From assembly GCA_003762715.1 (NCBI GenBank), contig RIBJ01000036.1:39089-103088 (forward strand): 64,000 nucleotides of DNA. Direction: 5' to 3'. This document shows positions 1 to 6,907 of this stretch, one piece after another. Position numbers and translations under genes: made by a program. Numbering within the stretch: the stretch's first letter is position 1; each line of letters begins with the position of its first letter. The notes below the pieces were generated by a model. That model saw only the letters and a list, made by a program, of their open reading frames with translations, was not told the origin of the DNA and made no database searches. The DNA comes from Muribaculaceae bacterium Isolate-104 (HZI). Lineage in GTDB: Bacteria > Bacteroidota > Bacteroidia > Bacteroidales > Muribaculaceae.

Positions 1-1
1 G

Positions 2-397
2 ATTGTGACTATCGAGCCCGACACTGAGGTGAGCGGCGAGTACACCATATACTACCTCATCAACCCGACCGAGAATGTCACTCCCGAAAACGGCACAGTC
101 TACACCACCCCCATCTCGATGAAAGAGGGAGGTCGCATAATGGCTATCCTCGTGGAGAGCGGTAAGATTGCCGGCGAACCCGCCGACGTGAATGTATGGC
201 TCATACCCACCGGCATCGACGGCATCGGAGCTGACAGCAGCGACAGTGTCCGTGTAGAAGGCAACAGCATCATAGCACCCGAGGGAAGCGCCGTGTTCGA
301 CATAACAGGCCGACGCGTCAACGCCACCGGACTGCGTGCAGGCATCTACATTGTACGCACTGCCGACGGCAAATCCGTCAAAGTGAAAATAGGCTGA
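2..397 (+). CDS. C-terminal part of a secreted protein with a chitobiase-like repeat and sorting domain
   Basis: Only the end of this gene is in the window; the reading frame is open to the left edge, so the GTG at base 5 is probably not the true start. The first ~70 residues resemble the chitobiase/hexosaminidase C-terminal (Fn3-associated) module, with a YTTPI...GGRIMAI pattern. After a short linker the last ~40 residues (VFDITGRRV, GLRAGIYIVR, KVKIG) look like a type A C-terminal sorting domain of the type IX secretion system. I infer an exported surface or extracellular protein. The catalytic or binding part lies outside the window, so the function is unknown. A strong hairpin terminator follows. 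Confidence 0.75.
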   Translation: MVTIEPDTEVSGEYTIYYLINPTENVTPENGTVYTTPISMKEGGRIMAILVESGKIAGEPADVNVWLIPTGIDGIGADSSDSVRVEGNSIIAPEGSAVFDITGRRVNATGLRAGIYIVRTADGKSVKVKIG

Positions 398-421
398 CAG
401 CCTGCCACCTGACTCAAACGC

Positions 422-463
422 AAGGCGCGGACCGCAATGAACGGTTCGCGCCTTCGCTTTTTG
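422..463 (+). terminator. Rho-independent terminator
   Basis: A 13-bp stem (bases 422-434 with 442-454, one G-T wobble) has a 7-base loop and a T-rich tail. It ends the partial secreted-protein gene. Confidence 0.85.
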
Positions 464-492
464 TCTGATCGGCATCACGCAAAAAATTTGAT

Positions 493-523
493 TTTGCCAT
501 AAGCCGCACATTGGCTAACTTTG
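493..523 (+). promoter_or_regulatory. Bacteroidetes-type promoter for the GltD-like gene
   Basis: The -33 box TTTG is at 493-496 and the -7 box TAACTTTG at 516-523, separated by 19 bases. The expected start of transcription is around 530, about 22 bases before the ATG. Confidence 0.75.
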
Positions 524-551
524 CAGGCTGAAACCCCATTCGTCAAAAAGT

Positions 552-1955
552 ATGCCGGATTCATTACATAACACAGCGGCACAGCCTGCGTCAAGCGCCA
601 CTGACACTTTGTCCAATGAAGTCGATGCTGTGTCTGCCTCATTTCAGATTGAGGAACGGTTATCTACCTTACAGGCTGTAAACGAAGCCAAACGATGCCT
701 CAGGTGCAAAGTGCCCATGTGTGTCAAAGGGTGCCCTATCGGCAACAACATACCTGAATTTATCCACGAGCTGTCGAAAGGCAACATGGGTGCCGCAATG
801 TCTGTCATAAACGAAACCAGCACTCTGCCCGCCGTGTGCGGTCGTGTGTGTCCGCACGAAAATCAGTGTCAGGGCAACTGTGTGCTCGGCAAAAAAGGTG
901 AACCTATAAAAATAGGCAAGCTCGAAAGTTTCATAGCCGACTTTGACACCGAAATGAACCTTATCCGCGAAAACCTGCCCCAGAAAACCAGAGGTAAGGT
1001 GGCTGTGATAGGCTCCGGACCCGCAGGGCTTACCGTGTCAGGTCTGCTTGCCCGCAAAGGGTTTCATGTAACGGTGTTCGAGGCTCAGCAGCAGGCAGGC
1101 GGTGTGCTTCTCTACGGCATTCCCGAGTACAGACTGCCAAACTCGGTGGTGAGAAACGAAATCAAGAAAATCGAAGACCTCGGAGTGGAATTCCGCACCG
1201 GCATAACCATAGGGCGCGACAACCAAACCATTGACAGCATATTCAAAGAGGGCTATGACGCCATATTCATTGGCACCGGCACTTCTCTGCCAAAAACAGT
1301 CGACCTGCCGGGGGTGACACTCCACGGAGTGCACCAGTCCATTGCACTGCTGCATCAGGTCAACGCCTACAACGACGGCGCGGTGAGCAAACGCCACATA
1401 CCACTGCGCGAGGGCGAAAAAGTGGCAGTGATAGGGTGCGGCAACGTTGCAATGGACGCTGCAAGAACGGCAATACGTTTCGGCACTGATGTCACCGTAG
1501 TGTACCGCGGCAAGCCCGACAACATGTCTGCAAGCGAGAAAGAGTACCAGGAAGCCCTCGCCGAAGGAGTAAACTTCCTGTGGGAGCATGAGCCGAAAGC
1601 ATTTGTCGGAGACGACAAGGGCAAGGTGAGACACGTTGTGGTCAACACTCCGGAAGGCGAAAAGACTCTCCCCTTCGACAGAGTTTTTCTCGCTGTCGGC
1701 TCACGCCCCGCAAACAGAATAGTATCTACCGCCGACGGCATTGAGGTAGATGCCAAAGGCTATGTCATTACCCACGAACACCCCTATGGCATGACCACTC
1801 GCCGGGGCGTATTTGCCGGAGGCGACGTGGTGCACCGTCCGCAGACAGTAGTGCTCGCCGTAAAGGCGGCAAAAGAGGTTGCCGAGGGTATAGCCCGCTA
1901 CGTAGATGCCATAAGGCTCCTTGACCATGTGAACCAGCTCGAACAAAAGGCTTAG
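552..1955 (+). CDS. gltD: NADPH-dependent glutamate synthase small subunit family flavoprotein (GltD/SudA-like)
   Basis: This 467-residue protein has the layout of the glutamate synthase beta subunit family. The N-terminal iron-sulfur segment has cysteines at 49, 52, 57, 61 and 96, 100, 106, 110. An FAD-binding Rossmann fold follows (VIGSGPAGL, ~residue 153), then an NAD(P)-binding fold (VIGCGNVAMDAA, ~295) and a C-terminal GGD motif that closes the FAD site. The family passes electrons from NADPH through FAD to FeS clusters, for glutamate synthesis or, in SudA/NfnB relatives, ferredoxin or sulfur chemistry. It stands alone between a promoter and a terminator, with neither a GltB large subunit nor a SudB/NfnA partner beside it, so the partner and exact substrate cannot be settled here. 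Confidence 0.85.
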   Translation: MPDSLHNTAAQPASSATDTLSNEVDAVSASFQIEERLSTLQAVNEAKRCLRCKVPMCVKGCPIGNNIPEFIHELSKGNMGAAMSVINETSTLPAVCGRVCPHENQCQGNCVLGKKGEPIKIGKLESFIADFDTEMNLIRENLPQKTRGKVAVIGSGPAGLTVSGLLARKGFHVTVFEAQQQAGGVLLYGIPEYRLPNSVVRNEIKKIEDLGVEFRTGITIGRDNQTIDSIFKEGYDAIFIGTGTSLPKTVDLPGVTLHGVHQSIALLHQVNAYNDGAVSKRHIPLREGEKVAVIGCGNVAMDAARTAIRFGTDVTVVYRGKPDNMSASEKEYQEALAEGVNFLWEHEPKAFVGDDKGKVRHVVVNTPEGEKTLPFDRVFLAVGSRPANRIVSTADGIEVDAKGYVITHEHPYGMTTRRGVFAGGDVVHRPQTVVLAVKAAKEVAEGIARYVDAIRLLDHVNQLEQKA

Positions 1956-1988
1956 AGACGCTTCTGACCGATTTTACATAAACAGCAT

Positions 1989-2036
1989 TGTCTGCCAGCC
2001 ATTTATAATCGCAATAAAGGCTGGCAGACACTTTAT
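1989..2036 (+). terminator. Rho-independent terminator after the GltD-like gene
   Basis: A perfect 12-bp stem (1989-2000 with 2019-2030) continues after one bulged base into five A-T pairs (2002-2006 with 2014-2018), followed by a CTTTATT tail. Confidence 0.8.
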
Positions 2037-2105
2037 TACCCCTACCCGTCCGCCCGCCGCAGAGCCGCAGCCGTGCCAATTCAAATCTGTGTCCTGGCAG
2101 GATTC

Positions 2106-2135
2106 TTGGTTTTTGCCGATTTTTCACTACCTTTG
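2106..2135 (+). promoter_or_regulatory. Promoter for the glyS-lemA-FKBP operon
   Basis: TTG is at 2106-2108 and the -7 box TACCTTTG at 2128-2135, with 19 bases between. The glyS ATG is 27 bases past the -7 box. Confidence 0.75.
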
Positions 2136-2162
2136 TGGTCTGAAAATTCTAACTAAACAACA

Positions 2163-3707
2163 ATGGCACAGCAAGAAGACGTGTTCAAAAAAATTGTTTC
2201 ACATGCCAAGGAGTATGGCTTTGTGTTTCAGTCAAGTGAAATTTACGACGGCCTCGCCGCCGTTTACGACTACGGTCAGAACGGTGTAGAGCTTAAAAAT
2301 AATATCAAACGCTACTGGTGGGACGCCATGACCCTGCTGCACGAAAATATAGTGGGTATCGACTCCGCTATCTTCATGCACCCCACAATCTGGAAAGCAT
2401 CCGGTCATGTAGACGCGTTCAACGACCCCCTTATCGACAACCGCGACTCTAAAAAACGCTACCGCGCCGATGTTCTCATTGAGGAAGAACTCGCAAAAAT
2501 CGACGACAAGATAGAAAAAGAGGTGGCGAAAGCACGCAAACGCTTCGGAGAGTCTTTCGACGAGGCTCTGTTCCGTCAGACCAACCCCAGAGTTGCCGAG
2601 CAGGTTGAGAAAAGACAGAAACTGCACGAGCGTTTCGCAAACGCAATGAACGACAACAACCTCGAGGAGTTGCGTCAGATTATTATCGACTGCGAGATAG
2701 CTTGCCCGGTGTCAGGCACCAGAAACTGGACAGAAGTACGCCAGTTCAACCTGATGTTCCGCACCGAAATGGGCAGCACAGCCGACGGTGCCATGACAGT
2801 GTATCTCCGTCCCGAAACCGCACAAGGCATATTTGTCAACTATCTAAACGTGCAGAAAACCGGCAGAATGCGTCTACCTTTCGGTATTGCCCAGATAGGC
2901 AAGGCTTTCCGTAACGAAATTGTCGCACGTCAGTTCATTTTCCGAATGAGAGAATTTGAACAGATGGAAATGCAGTTCTTCGTTCGCCCCGGGCAAGAAC
3001 TCCAGTGGTTTGAATTCTGGAAACAGTGGCGCCTGAAATGGCACAAGGCGCTCGGTCTGGGCGACAGCAAGTACCGCTACCACGACCACGACAAGCTCGC
3101 CCACTACGCAAACGCCGCAACAGACATTGAATTTGAAATGCCGTTTGGCTTCAAAGAAGTGGAAGGCATTCATTCCCGCACAAACTTCGACCTGTCGCAG
3201 CACGAAAAATTCTCAGGCAAAAACATAAAATATTTTGACCCTGAACTCAACGAAAGCTACACCCCATACGTTATTGAAACATCAATAGGCGTGGACCGCA
3301 TGTTCCTGTCAGTACTCTGCTCAAGCTACGAAGAGCAGAAACTCGAAGGCGGCGACACCCGTGTTGTGCTTCATCTGCCGGCTGCCCTCGCTCCGGTAAA
3401 ATGCGCGGTAATGCCATTGGTAAAAAAAGACGGACTGCCCGAAAAAGCCCGCGAGATTGTGGATGACCTGAAATTCGATTTCGCAACCCGCTACGACGAA
3501 AAGGACTCTATCGGCAAACGCTACCGCCGCCAGGACGCAGTCGGAACCCCCTTCTGCATTACCGTCGACCACCAGACCCTTGAGGATGGCACCGTCACTC
3601 TGAGGGAACGCGACTCTATGGAGCAGACACGCGTCAACGTGGCAGACCTTCACAAACTCATTCACGACCGCGTGAGTCTGACATCGCTCCTGCGCAAACT
3701 CGCCTGA
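2163..3707 (+). CDS. glyS: Glycine--tRNA ligase, single-chain (alpha2) type
   Basis: Cytoplasmic class II aminoacyl-tRNA synthetase that charges tRNA-Gly. At 514 residues it is the single-chain dimeric type, not the two-subunit GlyQ/GlyS type of E. coli. The N-terminal catalytic core carries the family opening (KEYGFVFQSSEIY). Motif 2 is RNEIVARQFIFRMREFEQME, and motif 3 is around GVDRMFLSVL (~residue 378). The C-terminal ~110 residues form an anticodon-binding domain starting near LAPVKCAVMPL. The ATG at 2163 sits 27 bases after a canonical -7 box. It is first in a three-gene unit; lemA follows after 36 bases. Confidence 0.96.
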   Translation: MAQQEDVFKKIVSHAKEYGFVFQSSEIYDGLAAVYDYGQNGVELKNNIKRYWWDAMTLLHENIVGIDSAIFMHPTIWKASGHVDAFNDPLIDNRDSKKRYRADVLIEEELAKIDDKIEKEVAKARKRFGESFDEALFRQTNPRVAEQVEKRQKLHERFANAMNDNNLEELRQIIIDCEIACPVSGTRNWTEVRQFNLMFRTEMGSTADGAMTVYLRPETAQGIFVNYLNVQKTGRMRLPFGIAQIGKAFRNEIVARQFIFRMREFEQMEMQFFVRPGQELQWFEFWKQWRLKWHKALGLGDSKYRYHDHDKLAHYANAATDIEFEMPFGFKEVEGIHSRTNFDLSQHEKFSGKNIKYFDPELNESYTPYVIETSIGVDRMFLSVLCSSYEEQKLEGGDTRVVLHLPAALAPVKCAVMPLVKKDGLPEKAREIVDDLKFDFATRYDEKDSIGKRYRRQDAVGTPFCITVDHQTLEDGTVTLRERDSMEQTRVNVADLHKLIHDRVSLTSLLRKLA

Positions 3708-3743
3708 TAACTGAGCCATACATAACAAATTTATATGCATCTT

Positions 3744-4328
3744 ATGAAAGCACTCAAGTTTTTCGCAATCATTCTCGGCGGCGCAATGGCAGCTTCACTG
3801 TCATCGTGCAACTACAACTCGCTTGTAGAACAGCAGCAGACCGTTGACCAGACATGGGCTGAAGTTGAAAACCAGTATCAGCGTCGGGCAGACCTGATTC
3901 CAAACCTCGTCAACACCGTAAAAGGCTATGCCACCCACGAAAGCGAGACTCTTGAAAAGGTGACGGAAGCCCGCGCTAAGGCTACTTCAATAACAATCAA
4001 TGCCGATGACCTGAACGAAGAAAACCTCGCCAAATTTCAGAAAGCCCAGGGCGAACTGAGTCAGGCGCTGAAATCGCTCCTTGCTGTGTCTGAAGCATAC
4101 CCCGACCTGAAAGCCAACGAAAACTTCCGCGACCTGCAAGTGCAGCTCGAAGGCACAGAAAACCGCGTTACCACAGCCCGAGGCAGATACACCCAGGCTG
4201 TCGCGCAGTACAACACAGCCATAAAAAAATTCCCCACCGTAATATATGCCGGGTGGTTCGGCTTCAAACCCAAACCGCAATTTCAGGCTGAAGCGGGAGC
4301 CTCAAGCGCCCCCAAGGTGGAATTTTGA
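3744..4328 (+). CDS. lemA: LemA family lipoprotein
   Basis: A protein of 194 residues if it starts at the second ATG (3744), which gives a proper lipoprotein signal (MKALKFF, hydrophobic stretch, then SLSSC). The ATG at 3735 would put three extra residues in front. The mature part is the alpha-helical LemA domain with its typical sequence (DQTWAEVENQYQRRADLIPNLV, then VKGYATHE). LemA proteins are membrane-anchored with a helical bundle outside; their role is poorly known. The C-terminal tail is rich in Ala, Ser and Pro. The stop codon overlaps a TTG of the next open frame, so translation may be coupled to the downstream isomerase. Confidence 0.92.
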   Translation: MKALKFFAIILGGAMAASLSSCNYNSLVEQQQTVDQTWAEVENQYQRRADLIPNLVNTVKGYATHESETLEKVTEARAKATSITINADDLNEENLAKFQKAQGELSQALKSLLAVSEAYPDLKANENFRDLQVQLEGTENRVTTARGRYTQAVAQYNTAIKKFPTVIYAGWFGFKPKPQFQAEAGASSAPKVEF

Positions 4329-4348
4329 CACATCTCACCAATCAACAC

Positions 4349-4903
4349 ATGAAAAAGATTTTTGCATTACCTGTTTCTCTTATCTTCACCATACTCGCGG
4401 CTACCTCATGCAGCGACAGCAACACCTGGGACACCTACGAGGAGTGGAGAAAAGACAACAACAGCTACTACGAGCAGCAAGTGTCGCTGAAAGACATTGA
4501 CGGCTCCGACTACTACTCCCTGCTGTCACCCTCCTGGTACCCCACATCCGGAGTGCTGATTCACTACTTCAACGACCGCTCGAAGACAGAAGGCAATCTG
4601 GTGCCGCTCGTCACAAGCACAGTCGACGTGAAGTACAAAGGGTGGTTGTACAACGGCGAGCCGTTTGACTCCTCGTACACCAACACGGCAAACGGCGACA
4701 GCATTTTCCGCTGCCGTCCAACCGAAACTATCGCAGGGTGGCAGATTGCACTCACCAACATGGCTGTCGGCGACAGCGCGAGAGTTGTAATACCCTGGGC
4801 TCAGGGCTACGGCACCGAGACTTCAGGTAGCATCCTGCCCTTCTCAACCTTGATTTTCGACATCAAGCTCGTGAATGTCTACGCCTACGAAATCAACAAC
4901 TGA
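4349..4903 (+). CDS. FKBP-type peptidyl-prolyl cis-trans isomerase, lipoprotein
   Basis: A protein of 184 residues starting at the ATG at 4349. A TTG eight codons earlier is open but lies before the clear signal MKKIFALPVSL...SC. The lipobox cysteine (TSC) predicts anchoring to a membrane on the periplasmic side or the cell surface. The C-terminal ~90 residues form an FKBP domain: VKYKGWLYNGEPFDSSY, then GWQIALTNMAVGDSARVVIPWAQGYG, ending in LIFDIKLVNV. The expected activity is isomerisation of Xaa-Pro bonds in exported proteins. It is last in the glyS-lemA operon and is followed by a very strong terminator. Confidence 0.9.
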   Translation: MKKIFALPVSLIFTILAATSCSDSNTWDTYEEWRKDNNSYYEQQVSLKDIDGSDYYSLLSPSWYPTSGVLIHYFNDRSKTEGNLVPLVTSTVDVKYKGWLYNGEPFDSSYTNTANGDSIFRCRPTETIAGWQIALTNMAVGDSARVVIPWAQGYGTETSGSILPFSTLIFDIKLVNVYAYEINN

Positions 4904-4926
4904 TTTTTCTCCACTCCCCTATACAA

Positions 4927-4966
4927 ACACACCCCGGGCATCATCGTCCGGGGTGTGTTGTTTCTT
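4927..4966 (+). terminator. Rho-independent terminator
   Basis: A perfect 11-bp stem (4927-4937 with 4948-4958), a 10-base loop and a T-rich tail. It lies between convergent genes and could also help stop the minus-strand S41 transcript. Confidence 0.85.
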
Positions 4967-4995
4967 ATAAACCCGTTTCGGTTCAGGCGGCAGGC

Positions 4996-6030
4996 TCACT
5001 GATTGGTCAGCATTGCCACAGCAAAATCCAGGATAGTGTCTTTGCCCGAAAATTCGTCAAGCGCATTCATGTCTACCGCACAGCCCTCAGACGGCTCTAC
5101 TCCGAACTCTGTGAGATTTCCGGCAGGGTCAAGCACCGGACATGCTGAAAAGCGCACTCCCCAGCCGCATGAAAGCTCTGAAGAAAACGGCACCCCGGCT
5201 CCCCCCCCGGTAGTAGCGCCCACTACCGTTACATGCGGCAGAGACTTCATTACCGCTGCAAAATAATTCGCCGCCGAAAATGTGGAGCGGTTGGTAAGCA
5301 CCACAACAGGCTTGCCCCATATCAGGTGTGGCTTGGCTACGGGTTCAACTGTCATTCGCCGGGGAGCTGAAAAGTCGGAATGTCCCGATCCGGTTTTGTG
5401 GGATATAAACCCTGCTGTTACCGTTTCTCCTATAAAATGTGATATGTAGTTGTCTGCCACATTCATATTGCCGCCTCCGTTGTCGCGTATATCCACAATA
5501 AGCGCTGAAGCGCTTGCAAATGTCGCAAGTATATTGTCTATGTTGCCGTCGCCGAGACCGCTCTCGAAAGAAGGTATACGGATATACCCTACATTCTGCG
5601 GCAAGGTATAGTAATAAACCGCGCCGAGTGACATATAATTGAAATGCAGGTATTTTTCCTGCACGAGACGCTCGTTGTAGTTTTGCGGATAATCACTCCA
5701 CCAGTTGCGGTAATACGAAGTTTCAAACGGAGCCGACAGATTCACATGACCGTCTTTAAGCTCGTCAAGCATCGCTGCCATGATACGAAATAGCCCTTTT
5801 GTGCCGGTGCGGGCGTTTATCTGTGAGCCGTACTTGACTCTCATCTCATCCCAGTCCACACCCTTCTGCTCAAAAAAGCAATAATGCTCGTCCATTATTT
5901 TCCACAGCTGCTCGAAATTGCCTTTCAGATCGTTTTCATAGCCTTCTATCTCATGACACGCACCAAACCCCAGAACAGCTGCAAAGCCAAACGCTACTGA
6001 GACAAGAAGTGATACAATATGGTGTTTCAT
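4996..6030 (-). CDS. S41 family peptidase, lipoprotein
   Basis: A protein of 344 residues with a hydrophobic signal ending in a lipobox cysteine (GFGACHE). The S41 protease fold is seen in VDIRDNGGGNMNVADNYI and in the nucleophile-elbow region VVLTNRSTFSAANYFAAV, where the serine is the likely nucleophile. At the position of the catalytic lysine of CtpA-type enzymes there is GATTGGGAG, so this belongs to the tricorn-like/Bacteroidetes branch and not to classic C-terminal processing proteases. I see no PDZ domain. It is the last gene of a parC-DUF3316-S41 unit, 12 bases after its neighbour. The substrate is unknown. Confidence 0.85.
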   Translation of the reverse strand: MKHHIVSLLVSVAFGFAAVLGFGACHEIEGYENDLKGNFEQLWKIMDEHYCFFEQKGVDWDEMRVKYGSQINARTGTKGLFRIMAAMLDELKDGHVNLSAPFETSYYRNWWSDYPQNYNERLVQEKYLHFNYMSLGAVYYYTLPQNVGYIRIPSFESGLGDGNIDNILATFASASALIVDIRDNGGGNMNVADNYISHFIGETVTAGFISHKTGSGHSDFSAPRRMTVEPVAKPHLIWGKPVVVLTNRSTFSAANYFAAVMKSLPHVTVVGATTGGGAGVPFSSELSCGWGVRFSACPVLDPAGNLTEFGVEPSEGCAVDMNALDEFSGKDTILDFAVAMLTNQ

Positions 6031-6042
6031 AGAACCGGAAAA

Positions 6043-6897
6043 TTAAAAAAGTGCATTTATGATACGAGGATTGCCGCTTGTTTTTTTGCGCGGATTCAAG
6101 GACAGCCATTCACCCGAAATTCCGAATACGAATGAATGCGTGAAATGGTTCGACACAATATTGTTCGCACTCGTGGACTCAATACAGCCTCTGTAACCGA
6201 GCCTTAGCGATGTGGCACCGAAATGCAAATCTGCCATAACCGAATTGTCAAGCCTGAAATAACTGCCCGGCCATGCATAGCGCACAAGCCCCGAATGGTT
6301 TCCGAGATATATTTCATAGTACAGCTCGCCGTAATCCGGCGAAAAGAACACTCCTGTAAGAGGCATTGACGGCTGCCAGGTCAACGTTACGGGGAGCCGC
6401 CCCACATTCATGTTATAGGCGGCATAACAGGTGGCGTCAAGCGTAACCGCCGCCTTTGCCGCTACCGGATTATTGCCGTTGCGCTCCAGATAAAGCGCGC
6501 CTAAAGCCAATCCGGCTTTGCCGCCGGCACCAAGGGTCAGCCCGTTTGCCACCTTCCAGCGCCGCATCATAGCCCATGAAAAGTCTATTCCGCCAAACCA
6601 CATCCGGGCGTTGCCTGCGAAATTGAGTGTGGACTCAGCACGCACTCCAAACCGGAGCTGCATCACCCAGCGCTCCGGGCTGAACTTCATTGCCTGCCAG
6701 CGTTCATAATGCAATCCGGCACCCCATCCGCTATATTTTATCGGTGACAGATAAGTGTCGGCAATATGCGACGAACCGGCTTCAAGAGTATATGCAACCG
6801 TCACCGGACGGAGCACATGCACGGAATCAGCCTGCCCGGACAGCGCACTAAGTGCGTTCCAAAGCAGACCAATGAGGAGAAATATTTTCTTTTGCAT
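6043..6897 (-). CDS. DUF3316-like predicted outer-membrane protein
   Basis: A protein of 284 residues from the ATG at 6897, which begins a clear signal peptide (MQKKIFLLIGLLWNALSALSGQA). A longer open frame would run into parC and is unlikely. The mature chain has alternating aromatic and Gly-rich strands (SGWGAGLHYERW, GGIDFSWAMM, LRLGYRGCIES, HSFVFGISGEWLS) of the kind seen in beta-barrel proteins, and resembles the DUF3316 family of Bacteroidales from memory. The last residues (NPRIINALF) are unusual for a barrel terminus but aromatic. It lies 10 bases after parC and 12 before the S41 peptidase. Function unknown. Confidence 0.65.
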   Translation of the reverse strand: MQKKIFLLIGLLWNALSALSGQADSVHVLRPVTVAYTLEAGSSHIADTYLSPIKYSGWGAGLHYERWQAMKFSPERWVMQLRFGVRAESTLNFAGNARMWFGGIDFSWAMMRRWKVANGLTLGAGGKAGLALGALYLERNGNNPVAAKAAVTLDATCYAAYNMNVGRLPVTLTWQPSMPLTGVFFSPDYGELYYEIYLGNHSGLVRYAWPGSYFRLDNSVMADLHFGATSLRLGYRGCIESTSANNIVSNHFTHSFVFGISGEWLSLNPRKKTSGNPRIINALF

Positions 6898-6907
6898 ATA
6901 AGTGGGC

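Noticed and set aside
2070..2110. Sequence resembling the T arm of a tRNA (TTCAAATC)
   Set aside because: No acceptor stem, anticodon arm or D arm can be drawn around it.
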